Assembly (NCBI GenBank): GCA_012934845.2
Contig: WNNJ02002427.1
Coordinates: 62,001-126,000 of the forward strand
Direction of reading: 5' to 3'
Source: Pomphorhynchus laevis
Taxonomy: Eukaryota; Acanthocephala; Palaeacanthocephala; Echinorhynchida; Pomphorhynchidae
Length of the DNA stretch: 64,000 bases
Shown here in pieces: positions 1 through 10,085 of this stretch (position 1 is its first letter; each line of letters begins with the position of its first letter). A model generated the notes under the pieces. It was not told the DNA's origin. It was given only the letters and a program-made list of their open reading frames with translations, and did no database searches. The translations under genes were made by a program, and so were the position numbers.

Positions 1-256
1 AAAGACGCAGCAGCAAAGGCTGCCATCGATAGAGGATCTCCTTGAGTGAATCTTTCAGCTGACACCAAAGAGATCCCACCGACTGTTAACTGTATTGGCT
101 TTGCGTATGTATTATTCATAATTATACTCAAAGACGGGCAGATGTACTTCATATTTTCGAGGGTGAGCGATCTATTAACAGAGTTAAAAGCGTTTCTGGC
201 ATCCAGCAGAAGAAGGCAATTATCAGGGGAAGCTGAAAAGGAAGTTCGAACTGTGT
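1..256 (-). mobile_element. LINE reverse transcriptase fragment (restriction-endonuclease type), cut by window start
   Basis: Read on the minus strand this stretch encodes LLLLDARNAFNSVNRS, then a region ending in ERFTQGDPLSMAAFAAAS. These are reverse-transcriptase motif A (the DxxNAFNSVNR form) and motif B (TQGDPLSM). They align closely with residues 427-498 of the long LINE ORF at 60621-63632, so both belong to one broad LINE type, but the sequences differ at about half of the positions and are different subfamilies. The piece has about 45% G+C and stops abruptly at position 256 in A+T-rich DNA, so it is 5'-truncated or interrupted there; its other end lies outside the window. It sits upstream of the CCT5 exons, probably in a CCT5 intron. 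The plus-strand reading of the same bases is only its antisense shadow. Confidence 0.82.
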
Positions 257-705
257 GTAATTAATAATATTATAATTATTATAATAATTAATAATTATTA
301 ATTATTATAAATTAATTAATTATTAATAACTTATTAATTATTATTAATTATTAATTATACGATTTATTATTAGTAATAAATTTATAATATATTACTATAA
401 TAATTATTAATTATTAATATTAAATTTTAAATAATTATTGGTGAAGAAACCATAAACAGTATGTATATTTGAAGTGGGTTGAATTCCCGCTGTATGTTAT
501 ATTTTGTAATAAATATTGTATATAAAAAATTATCTAAATTATTATTTTAATATTTAATTATTATTTTAATCAATTGGACTAAAACATTAAAGTAAAACTG
601 AATATTTGTTTGGTATCTAATTGCAATTAAAATACTTTTAATACAATGATCTTAAATGAATTTACCCTTTAGCATCTTAATCTGATATTTGTTACTTTGA
701 TTTAG
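257..705. other. A+T-rich intronic DNA upstream of the first visible CCT5 exon
   Basis: Almost pure TTA/AAT runs from 260 to 430, then ordinary A+T-rich sequence ending in a polypyrimidine-AG acceptor just before 706. I see no earlier CCT5 exon here. The remaining CCT5 exons must lie before the window. Confidence 0.6.
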
Positions 706-3700
706 ATGGTGGATGAGTGTAAACGTGCTCTTCACGATGCCCTATGTGTCGTTCGAAATCTCGTAATAGACTCGAGAGTTGTGCCAGGCGGTGGAGCGTC
801 CGAACTCTCTTGTGCTACTGCTGTTGAGAAGTACGCAAATACTGTATGTATCAAGTTCAATTATTTTTTGATTACAAAATATTTTAACACTCAAATCAAT
901 TTTTTATTATTTAATATATGCCTTTTTATATCACAAAACTACACCGGAAACAACTTCTTTTCAAAGTTATATAATTGAAATAACACCACCTTGAATTCAA
1001 ATCATTTGAAATAAATTGTTCTTTCCTGAGCTAATATCTAAATATTAATAATATTTAGATATTAATAATATTAATATTAAATATTAATTAAAGAATTTAT
1101 CAATTCTTTAATTATTTTTATTTGTTTAGTTTGAGTTGGGAAAGCAAAGACAATGTGTAACAATTGACCCATCCCTAGTTTATCCTTAGGTAACGATAGA
1201 GTCAATTTAAAGATTTAAATTGGTGAATGTGGTAGCGCCAAGTCAATATAAAGATTTTATCTTGTATCAAATATTGATAGAATTTAATTTTAAGAATGAA
1301 AATAATTGTGGCTGAGCGGATAACCTGCTTTACACCCTTGTCAATAACAAATGGCTATGGTTATTTCAAACCACTAAATTATGATACACAGATGTTAAAA
1401 ATCGAAATATGCGGTTGTAATACGGCATCTAACATCACTAGAAAACGTCTTAGTATAAGTTTCCGAAATAGCTATCTATTCATCGAGTATTTAATTTTTA
1501 AAGCTTGTCCTCATGGGGCTTATCAGTAATGGAAAACCTTAAGTAATCAGATAATGTAAACGCCTTAATTTTTTATCTATTGTCTATCTACAATTTTCAT
1601 CTACAATGGTATAACAATCAGAAATTACTGATTAATGTGCTAATGTGCAGCAATTGATCACAAAATATTCTTGATTTCTAGTTTTTCTAGTTATTTATAT
1701 CGTAATAAATTTAATATTTTATATAATTTACGTAACTAAATTTATCTTTATAATATTATTGATGGAATTGGTTTCTAAATGTTGAAAAATCAAATATAAA
1801 TATCATTTTCACTATTTTACAATGTTACATTCTATTTAGATCTCTACATGCGAACAGGTTGCTGTTAGAGCGTTTGCTCGTGCATTGGAATCGATTCCAA
1901 TTGCATTAGCAGAGAATGCGGGATATTCGCCTATCGAGCATGTCTACGAAATAAAGGCTAAGCAGGAGCGAGAAGGCAATCCCAATCTTGGAATCGATGC
2001 ATTTTTAACTGGAAATGCAGGTAAATAAATGTTTTTATGTATTTATTCTCTGTTGTGCTTTGATAACAACACAATTTTTAAAGGGATAAAAACTCCACGC
2101 AGCCAGTAAAGAATGCATATTTTAACGTGTTCATTAATTTTGCTTAACAACATATTCGAATCATCAGCGCATGAAAAGACGTGTTGAAGACTTTGCAATC
2201 ATTAGGTAAAAGTTACAAATGCAATAGTATCCTATGACATGACGAATTAACCGGACAGAGCAAAATGTTTTATTATGTATCACAAGACTAAAGCATATCG
2301 TGAACTAGATAACTGCAAGGAAGAAGTTATGCCAGTAAGGCTACCCCCGTTTATGAAGATTAATACCTAATGTGCACTTTTAAATCTCCAAATGCATTTA
2401 TCTATTTGAAGAAAGTTAAAAGCTTTTATATCAACCCAGAAAGCTTCTATTCTGTAGATAATAGTAGCAATCAACATGACTATAAAACAAAGGCCCAATC
2501 GCAAACGAGAACTTTTGTTACTAACTCATGCAGTTTATATAGCAATTTTTGTAGTTTTTTGTTCGAAGTACAGCATTAACGACCAATGAGACGACAACAT
2601 TACCCTAAGGTACTGTAATTTTACACAGTTTTAACGGTGTACTACGAAAAGAGGGGTAATAATATCGACCAAGGCGACTACTTCTACAGAATTTTTCTAC
2701 TTTTGCCTAATCTTTAGTTTGTTTGAGCTGCAATACATACTCATTGCCAAAAGGGAATGCTTCATAGTGAAAATCTTAGTTGTTAGCGTAAAGGACGCAA
2801 TTAATTGAATTTTTGTGTCACGGCATAATTGAGATGTAAAATCCATTAATAAGAATGAAAATAATAGCGGCTGAGCGGGTCATATGCATTACACCCTTGT
2901 TAATAACAAACGGCTATGATTGTTTCAAAACACTACAGATGTGCAGATGTTACAATCGGTAGATGCGGTTGTAATACCGCATTTAACATCACTGGAAAAC
3001 GTCCTAGCATAAGTTTCCGAAGTAAGTATCTATTCGCCGAATCGAAAGCCCATTTGGAAATCTATTAATACATTGTTCAAGGATGGTCGCCTTCTGAAGT
3101 AACCAACAACGCGATTTTATACTGTCTCAAGAGCATTCGTGTACTTCAATTCATATACTGCACTTTAATTCATAGACTGCACGACAATTCACAAACTGCA
3201 CGACAATTCATAGACTACACGACAATCCGAAATCTGAATTGCCGTGTAGTCAAGAGAGTCTCGATAAGCAGGAGTCGATAAGTCGTTTAGTTAGCAACAC
3301 AATTCCCCAATACGAATATGTTATTTCCTTTGTATAATACCTTGAGTACACCTTATCTCCGCAATTCCCCAACATGATTTCTAGGAGATTACTACAATAA
3401 TTAGTTTTTCTAGGACAGCTAAAAGTCAAATAACACCATATGATTTCTGTACACGTTTGGTCAAATATCATCTTACCTGTAAACATAGTAAATATATTTT
3501 TAAAGAATATTTGGGACCCACTGATTTCTTTGTATTCTTATCAAAATTATTTATTATTAATCTATAACTTTATATTAAATATTTATAAATTTACACATTA
3601 TATTAATTTGCGCATATCAGCGATTCTTATTTTTCCGTTATATTCTCAACACAACGTTTTTATTTTAGATATGCGTTCTCAATCTGTAATGGAGACACTC

Positions 3701-3799
3701 GGCAGCAAAAAGCAACAACTATTTTTAGCTGCACAGGTAGTTCGTCTTATTCTGAAGATTGATGACGTTCGAGAAACCGTTGAAGGATTTGACGAATAA
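706..3799 (+). CDS. CCT5: T-complex protein 1 subunit epsilon (CCT5), last three exons, 5' part outside window
   Basis: CCT5 is one of eight subunits of the cytosolic TRiC/CCT chaperonin, which folds actin, tubulin and other proteins in an ATP-driven double ring. Three exons with consensus splice sites join in frame: 706-843 (phase 0), 1840-2020 and 3669-3799. They encode about 149 residues: a piece with [15 protein letters not shown] and [10 protein letters not shown], then [24 protein letters not shown] with NPNLGIDAF, and finally [19 protein letters not shown] followed by LILKIDD. This matches the C-terminal equatorial domain of animal CCT5 residue for residue in the GGG nucleotide-loop region and in the C-terminal LILKIDD motif. 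The split codon at 2020/3669 (G|AT) keeps the frame. The stop ends at 3799, 95 bp before the stop of the convergent kinase gene. Each intron carries a copy of a tRNA-like repeat. I read no defect in the visible part. Confidence 0.93.
1290..1500 (+). repeat. tRNA-like short repeat, copy 1 (CCT5 intron)
   Basis: About 200 bp shared with 2851-3040 at roughly 80% identity. It starts AAGAATGAAAATAAT and continues GGCTGAGCGG, a string like the D-arm/A box of leucine and serine tRNAs. About 40 bp later comes GGTTATTTCAAACC, loosely like a T-arm/B box. The acceptor stem is not intact, so this is a SINE-like derivative, not a tRNA gene. The RNA polymerase III interpretation is inference. Confidence 0.5.
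2847..3042 (+). repeat. tRNA-like short repeat, copy 2 (next CCT5 intron)
   Basis: Second copy of the 1290-1500 repeat in the same orientation. Shared blocks are AAGAATGAAAATAAT, GGCTGAGCGG, ATTACACCCTTGTTAATAAC and AACATCACTGGAAAACGTC, each with one or two changes from copy 1. The two copies sit in neighbouring CCT5 introns. Confidence 0.5.
3148..3232 (+). repeat. 19-bp minisatellite, about 4.4 copies
   Basis: Four consecutive 19-bp units with consensus AATTCATAGACTGCACGAC start at 3148, 3167, 3186 and 3205, followed by a partial unit. It lies in the last visible CCT5 intron. Confidence 0.8.
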
Positions 3800-3893
3800 A
3801 TAAATCGGAAAGCCGTCTTAAAAACAAAAATATCGTCTTTAAAAACCAGTTACGTTCATCGATGTTGGATTGTTTGCTAGAAAATTTTTATCT

Positions 3894-4727
3894 TCAAATT
3901 TTATTGCTCTCTTGCAGATACGCACTGTTGATTACCTGAATTATGGTATACCGTTCAAATGGATTTGAACATATCATTTTGCTTAATAAATCTGTCAGGT
4001 CGTGATCTGGGTGCAAGCTCAATAACGTTCTTCTGACTATATTGTTCTCTAGTTTAAGCACATATCCAAATGTCATTTCACATAGAGCATTACCGAGGCA
4101 GTATATATCGGTAGCGTAGCCTTCTATAGGTGCTGACGTAGTCTTCTCTGGTGGCATTAAACCCTCCGTTCCTGATGATTTACCTGGAATCATTGTCTGA
4201 TTAAGTGGCATCTTTAAGGCACCCGCAAAGTCTATCAGCTTTACGTTTCCATCATTCGTGATAATGAAATTCTCTAACTTAATGTCGCTGTGTACGATTC
4301 CTTGACTGTGCATAATGTAGACAGCATAAGCCATCTTTCTGAATATCGATCTTTTACTTAGTTTGTCGTCGTTTATCTTTTGGGAGATGATACCTATCGT
4401 GTTTGCGTAATTGAAAATACTCTGTCCTAATTCCATTATTAAGTAAGGCCGCGTCAATGTATAATCATAATCACCATTTTCGCTATCGTCTGACATTTGA
4501 AGATAACCTGCATCATAACACCTTGGAAAATATCTGCTATTGATTGAATTCAGTCTGCGCATAAGATCAGCCTCTTTTGCAGCAGTTTTGATTACCCTCG
4601 GTGTCAGTATATTGTATATTTTGATAGCTACCGGACACTTATGAATAGTGTTATAGCCTCTATACACAGTTGACATACATCCATTGTCTATTTTGTCATA
4701 AATTTTGTACGGCACATCACTTTCCAT
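3894..4727 (-). CDS. MPS1/TTK-like protein kinase with altered DFG motif (intronless)
   Basis: A 277-codon single-exon ORF is a whole kinase domain and little else. It starts at the only ATG ahead of the domain (MESDVPYKIYDKI). Visible parts: a degenerate glycine loop (IDNGCMSTVY, about residues 13-22), VAIK lysine 36, glutamate 52, catalytic loop HSDIKLENF with D148, K150 and N153, DFA at 166-168 where DFG is usual, MPPE at 191-194 and D207 in the F helix. HSDIKLENF, LIDFA and MPPE resemble MPS1/TTK (HSDLKPANF, LIDFG, MPPE), the spindle-checkpoint kinase; the N-terminal TPR region of real TTK is absent. Loss of the DFG glycine and of loop glycines suggests weak or changed activity. Convergent with CCT5 and tandem with the related kinase at 5866-6714. 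No introns, so possibly a retrocopy. Substrates unknown. Confidence 0.8.
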   Translation of the reverse strand: MESDVPYKIYDKIDNGCMSTVYRGYNTIHKCPVAIKIYNILTPRVIKTAAKEADLMRRLNSINSRYFPRCYDAGYLQMSDDSENGDYDYTLTRPYLIMELGQSIFNYANTIGIISQKINDDKLSKRSIFRKMAYAVYIMHSQGIVHSDIKLENFIITNDGNVKLIDFAGALKMPLNQTMIPGKSSGTEGLMPPEKTTSAPIEGYATDIYCLGNALCEMTFGYVLKLENNIVRRTLLSLHPDHDLTDLLSKMICSNPFERYTIIQVINSAYLQESNKI

Positions 4728-5340
4728 TATAAAACTATCTAAATCGTTGCTAGTTAAATTATTACGACGACTTTTTTATAAATAAAATCAGACAGATATA
4801 TTAAACTGCGACAATAAAATTTTGTTGTTTAATATCCATAATTTTTTAGTTTTTAACTTCGAAATTTTATTCAAATCATAATAGTGTTACTTATATGATA
4901 TTGACCTTACCTGTTTAATGGTTTTTAGGATTACTTTATCAAGTAGTTTGTGCAATAAATCTGGGAGAACGTTTACTATTTCGTTTTAAATTCCAATTGC
5001 CATTTCTTTAGACTATGCATGCAGCAACATGTAAAATAATTTATGATGATATTAAAGTCAACTGGAATATTTTTAATTTGAAATAAATTAATTTTGATAA
5101 AATAGAATGTCTCAAGTTTCTGTTTGTTGTTATTCAGGGAGCATAAGTATAAAAATATATTTGAAAAAATATATATATAATATATATATAAGTTTTCGAA
5201 ACTCTTGATGGTAGCAGTTAATGCATGTACATCAAAATTAAAAATAAATATCAATATTTCTTAAATTTAAATACTTATAACGCCATTTAAGATATATTTC
5301 ATTTCATCTACTTTTGATATACTCAATAGTTTGTAACGAA
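4728..5340. other. A+T-rich spacer between the two kinase genes, first part
   Basis: No gene recognised. It holds a TATATA run near 5160-5190 and otherwise unique A+T-rich DNA. The open frames across it lack any family motif. Confidence 0.6.
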
Positions 5341-5352
5341 ATCTTAGTCTTG

Positions 5353-5530
5353 CCTTCTGGTTACTGTTTGTTATAACAAACAAAATAGCAAGATTCATCA
5401 ATTAATCTGGAAATTAATAAAATTCCACAATTAATGGGATAAATCAGTAGCCAGACGATTAATGAAATCGTCTGGCTACTGTTTGTTATAACAAACAAAA
5501 TAGCCAGATTCATCAATTGATTTTGTTATT
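5353..5530. repeat. duplicated 47-bp block flanking a perfect 16-bp hairpin
   Basis: A block beginning CTGGTTACTGTTTGTTATAA occurs at 5357 and again, nearly identical, at 5473. Between them 5445-5460 and 5466-5481 form a perfect 16-bp inverted repeat (CAGTAGCCAGACGATT) with the 5-base loop AATGA. The block itself contains the palindrome GTTTGTTATAACAAAC. It looks like the remains of a small foldback or MITE-type element. No coding capacity. Confidence 0.6.
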
Positions 5531-5865
5531 AATGAAATCCAATATTGTATTATACGGCCGTGGACTGATAAAATTCACGTATTATAAAACACTCAAGTTT
5601 AGTTTGTACATTAAATCTTCAAAACTATCTATTTCTTATGTACCTATACAATTAACAGCATATTTTTAAGACTATGCATGCAATTACATATTAATATATT
5701 TACGAATTTCGATCATCTTCAAATTGTAAAATAATTTGATGCTTTTAATAGCCGAGTTTGGAAAGTAACGAATTGTTTAATTGTTTATTGAATGTTTTAT
5801 AGATTAGCCGTATTCACGTCGTTGTTATAATACCTAGTGTGCACATCTTCATGTATAAATGTGTC

Positions 5866-6714
5866 TTAATGATACTTCATATACTCGTGAGATAAAATTT
5901 CATGAATGCTTGGTCTAGATTTTGGACTGGGATGTAAGCATAAAATAAGCATATCATATAAATATGGGTTTTCATTTGTTGGAATTGGCTTGTTGCTTGG
6001 AGGACATTCTACTCTTTTTCCGTAAGTCATTTCAAAAAGAATAGCTCCGAGTGAATAAATGTCACATTTAAACCCGTAAATCGCTCGTCCTTTAACCCCA
6101 CGCTGCTCAGGCGCCATGTAGCCCGGTGTTCCGACTGCGTGACGATCGGCAGATATTGATTCCCCCGGCAAGAAAAACGATGTTCCCAAGTCGATAATTT
6201 TTATTATAAAGTGAACTACTATAAAGTTTGCTGGCTTTAAATCAGCATGAACAATGTGCATGTCATGTAATATCGCTACGGCTTCAGACATTCCTTTAAA
6301 ATAATCTAATCTTTTTGGTTCATTGATTACTCGACTGCGCTTGCCCACGATGTCCTCGAATGGTATTCCTCGTTCCTCTACCAGGTAAGTATTTCCGCTT
6401 TCGTTGTTAAAGTCATAATCGAATATGTGAACAATGTTTTGAAAATTCGTTTCCTGGAGTTGCTTCAATAGCATAATTTCGTTCAAATACATGACCGCAT
6501 TGTGCCGCATTTTCACTATCGGCATTTCGGAGAGACGCGTTTCTTTAATGGCGACCTTTCTGCCGTCACGTTGATGAGTTGCCGCATACACAGTGGCAAA
6601 TCCACCTTTGCCCAGGATGTAGTCTATCAGATAAGTGTTTCCATTTATCCCGATTTTTTTACCGACCTTTTCTAAATTACATATCGTGTTCTTAATTTTT
6701 TTAATGTGTTGCAG
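5866..6714 (-). CDS. MPS1/TTK-like protein kinase (intronless, start unresolved)
   Basis: The frame runs from an upstream stop near 6715 to the stop at 5866 and holds a complete kinase domain. Glycine loop GKGGFATVYAA, VAIKE lysine, EIMLLKQLQ helix C, hinge YLVEERG, catalytic loop HADLKPANF, DLG in place of DFG, TPGYMAPE, then CDIYSLGAILFEMTYGK and a C-lobe ending SRPSIHEILSHEYMKYH. The order and wording (IVHADLKPANF, EMTYGK, SIHEILSHEY) follow MPS1/TTK more than other kinases. DLG is a tolerated variant, so this copy may be active, unlike its neighbour. No ATG precedes the glycine loop in this frame, so translation starts in a further exon, at a non-ATG codon, or the 5' end is lost. TTK acts at kinetochores in the spindle checkpoint; whether this short protein does so is inference. 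Confidence 0.78.
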   Translation of the reverse strand: MQHIKKIKNTICNLEKVGKKIGINGNTYLIDYILGKGGFATVYAATHQRDGRKVAIKETRLSEMPIVKMRHNAVMYLNEIMLLKQLQETNFQNIVHIFDYDFNNESGNTYLVEERGIPFEDIVGKRSRVINEPKRLDYFKGMSEAVAILHDMHIVHADLKPANFIVVHFIIKIIDLGTSFFLPGESISADRHAVGTPGYMAPEQRGVKGRAIYGFKCDIYSLGAILFEMTYGKRVECPPSNKPIPTNENPYLYDMLILCLHPSPKSRPSIHEILSHEYMKYH

Positions 6715-8253
6715 TAATTACTTTAAAATAATTAAATACTTAAAACCAGATAACATATTAACTTTATTTTTCGAGCATTAGGAAACTAGCTGTAATCATT
6801 ACCAGGTAATGTAAAAAAATCGTTTAATTATACATGAAGCATAATCGATGTTGGTATTTATTAATGAAATAATAAAATTATTATTAATTAATAATGAAAT
6901 TTATTAATCATTGGACATTTGAATAAATTTTTTGCCTTATCCGAATTTCAATTTTAATAGATAAAGAAAAATATATTCATTATGATAGTAAATTTAAAAT
7001 ATGATTTAAAATAACAAATTTAAACAAATCATTATGATTAAATTTGAATTATTTAAATTTATTATTAAATAATAAATTTAAATAAATCATTATAGAAACG
7101 CATTAACATTAAAGTACAGCCTGAATAAAGTATTAAATAACAAGTAATGATTACATTTAAATAATTTAAATTCATTATTAAATAATAAATTTAAATAAAT
7201 CATTATAGAAACGCATTAACATTAAAGTACAGCCTGAATAAAGTATTAAATAACAAGTAATGATTACATTTAAATAATTTAAATTTATTATTAAATAATA
7301 AATTTAAATAAATCATTCTTTAACGCATTAATGTACATCATTAAGAAATCCGAGTGATTTCCTCATTAAGTTTCCAGCATTCAATCTTATAAACCTTTGA
7401 TAACATGTTTAAAATGATAATCTTCTATGATGACAAATGTTGAACAAGGGTGTTCAAATGTTTAATTTGAAGTTCAGCGTTAACAGGATCTTAAGTATTT
7501 TAATAATGCAGCAGTTGCAAAGCGAATGTTTCTCATTTTACTCTTCAACCACTAGATCAATTAAAAATTAAGATTATGTCTAATAATCCAAGCACGTATT
7601 TTGTAAAGTGTGGTGACATAAATTAGTGCCTTATCCGTTTTTGAAAGACTTAATTGGATGGAGTTAGAAGATGTGGCACAGTTAGAAGTTTTATAATATA
7701 TAAAAATAATTATAATATATTTAATAATATATTTAATATTAATATAATATATAATTAATAATAATATATATTAATTAATATATAATTAATATATTAATAT
7801 ATTAATTAATATATTAATTTAATATAATATATTAAAATAACGTTCATAAATAATGTTAATAATGAAAGCAGTATTGAATAATAGTAATTTATAATAAATA
7901 ATGATAACCTGACATCCATATGGTGATCCGCAGACACATTCGTACTGGAAATATGGACAAAATGTTGCATTTCGTGGATCAAGTTGTTATCTCTTAGAGA
8001 TATACGAAAACTATGGAACTGACAGTTATTAAGAATGCTATGTACAACATTTTATTGGAAACTCTTCAAAGATTAGGTTTCAAATCGCCGAGAGAAAAAT
8101 AAAACGCATTTCGGGGATCAAATCGGATAACGAATATTTTTATTCAAATCGCTGAGAGAAAAATAAAATGCGATTAAATTAAAAGGGGAAGTTACTACTA
8201 TCAGTTTATTCGCTCACGTTTGCTACTTGACTTTAGGTCTTATATGGCATTAA
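6715..8253. other. A+T-rich intergenic DNA with tandem duplication
   Basis: No gene recognised. 6820-7330 is dominated by TTTAAATAATT-type strings including the 113-bp tandem repeat listed separately, and 7690-7860 is nearly pure TAATAT. At 8080-8110 and 8140-8171 a 30-bp block (TCAAATCGCCGAGAGAAAAA) is duplicated. Confidence 0.6.
7030..7330. repeat. 113-bp tandem repeat, about 2.5 copies
   Basis: The string GAAACGCATTAACATTAAAG recurs at 7095 and 7208 (period 113), with a third partial hit at 7320. The two inner copies are almost identical over the whole unit, so the duplication is recent. Confidence 0.85.
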
Positions 8254-8469
8254 TAAATTTTAGAATTTTAAATAGTTGATACTGATCCATTTAAATAATT
8301 ATTGAAACTGGATCAAAGAAACAAATATTTTTTTTATTTTGCTAACTTCTGTTAGCATCTTTAGAAATGAATTTTCTGAAGATGCTAACAGAAGTTAGCG
8401 AAATATCAAAAATAATTTCTTTTTCCTTTGATCTAGCTTCAATAATTATTTATTAAATTTTAGAATTTT
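8254..8469. mobile_element. Palindromic short element with hammerhead-like core and 16-bp flanking direct repeats
   Basis: The 16-bp sequence TAAATTTTAGAATTTT occurs at 8254-8269 and 8454-8469, bracketing 184 bp. Inside, the left half is close to the reverse complement of the right half. The right half reads CTGAAGA (8376-8382), hairpin GCTAAC-AGAA-GTTAGC (8384-8399), GAAA (8400-8403), then TATCAAAAATAATTTC and a tail with CTTTGATC and AATAATTATTTA. The left half repeats this inverted. The same core is found at seven other places in the window. Long direct repeats of this size are typical target-site duplications of retroposition, and the head-to-head layout suggests a twin or foldback insertion. 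The hammerhead interpretation is argued in the findings. Confidence 0.65.
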
Positions 8470-8884
8470 GGGGTTCAAATATTTACATGCACTACCGGAC
8501 TATGTGAGCCCATTCTATCAATACCAGGAAATTATTGCTGGCTAATTTACCGTGATATTTGGTTGTAGTCGCCAACCTTGTGATGATATGTGTGATTAAA
8601 TTTTATCCTGAACTTCCGACTTTCCTTTATCATTCAACATGAAGGTTCGTGATCTCGTTATCTATATCATGCGAGTTTGATAACCAACTATTGTTGAGAA
8701 CTTGCCAGGAGTAACTAGCAACATTTTGTATACATTTGCTAATTGACATGCCCCAATCAGTATTATTGTGATATTTATGATACTAAGAATATACCCAACG
8801 CGGTATGTGACTTTAAAATTTCTGCCTCTAACGTTTTTCCAAATATCAGATAATAAATAATAAAGCAATATTATTTGTTTTATA

Positions 8885-10085
8885 TTACAAAATATATTCA
8901 TCCTTCGCGTTCTGATGGATGTCCGTCAAGAGTATCAACAACCGTTAATATTACTATTTTTAGATTTCGAGTCGGCGTTTGACCAAGTTCACACCTGTGT
9001 GAACTTATCCGTGCAATGTATGAAAATACTGTGTCAGTCGTGCGCGAATACGGTTGTACTGGAATTCCGTTTCCTGTCAGTACAGGTGTTCGACAGGGGG
9101 AGTACTATCACCAGAACTATTCAACATTCTCATCGATCATCTCCTATGGGAAACGCTCGACCTGCACAGTGAAGGTATACGCCTGCATCCGAGCAATATG
9201 CTGCTTTCTGATCTGACGTACGCGGATGATGTAGTCGTACTGTCAGAATCATTTGAGGATGCGCAACGTACAGCAACCCGCATAGGCGAGACAGCAAAGA
9301 AATATGGGTTATTCCTTAACTTACCGAAATGTAAACTACTCGCCATAAACTCCCCTGTGTGCTCAGTTATTATTGATGGTATAACTATTGAACAGGTACA
9401 ATCTTTCACCTATCTTGGATCAGTGTTTTCCGTAGACTGCCGATGTGACTACGACATTCGAAGCCGGATAATAAAGGCTGGTTTCGCCTTTTCGCGTCTA
9501 AACTCCTTCTGGCGTGATAATAATGTATCTATTAAAACAAAGATCCGAATATATTCGTCTATTGTTCGTCCAGTACTACTGTATGGATCCGAGTGCTGGC
9601 CTGAAAAACTTACAACAAATAATCAACTTGCTGTTTTTGAGCGACGATGTCTACGTAGAATTGCAAAAGTCAATCCACTCGATCATGTATTGAACGCAGA
9701 AGTGTATTCTCGATGTTCACTCGACGTCTCCGTGTCTGATTTGATTCGGAAAAATAGACTGCGCTATCTTGGCCATGTACTTCGGATGCAAAGAGATAGA
9801 CTCCCAAAGTTATCTCTGTACTTGGACCCGGAAGAATCCTGGCGACGCCCCAGAGGCGGTGTTCGTAAGAATCTAAAGAGAACGATCGAAGACGATGCCA
9901 AGAAAATACTATTCAGCTACTCGAACATTATCTGGCGGAGATTTAAAAGAAGATGGAGACAAGAACTGGAAATGGTGGCTCAGAATCGATTGTCCTGGAC
10001 TCATTTTGCTACTTCACTTTGATTTGACTTTATTTTCGTCTTCTTGATGTTGTAACTCACGATCTGTAAGGTCTAGTGGTTTAAT
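8885..10085 (+). mobile_element. 5'-truncated LINE, reverse transcriptase C-terminal half
   Basis: Begins abruptly in the middle of a reverse transcriptase: LLFLDFESAFDQVH (motif A), then with a frame change FPVSTGVRQG (motif B), then an intact frame 9054-10022 carrying LSPELFNILIDHLL, LTYADDVVVLSE (YADD catalytic aspartates), LPKCKLLA, FTYLGSVFS, IVRPVLLYGSECW and RYLGHVLRMQRDRLP. The FLDFESAFD, LLYGSECW and LGHVLRM wording is that of RTE/CR1-like LINEs common in invertebrates; I cannot fix the clade. Two frame changes lie near 9000 and 9100; downstream the frame is open to TCACTTTGA at 10022. A short 3' UTR follows. No endonuclease is present, so this is a dead 5'-truncated copy, but a fairly young one. 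Confidence 0.85.

Noticed and set aside
46-264. 72-residue plus-strand frame at the window start
   Set aside because: It is the antisense of a clear reverse-transcriptase segment on the minus strand.
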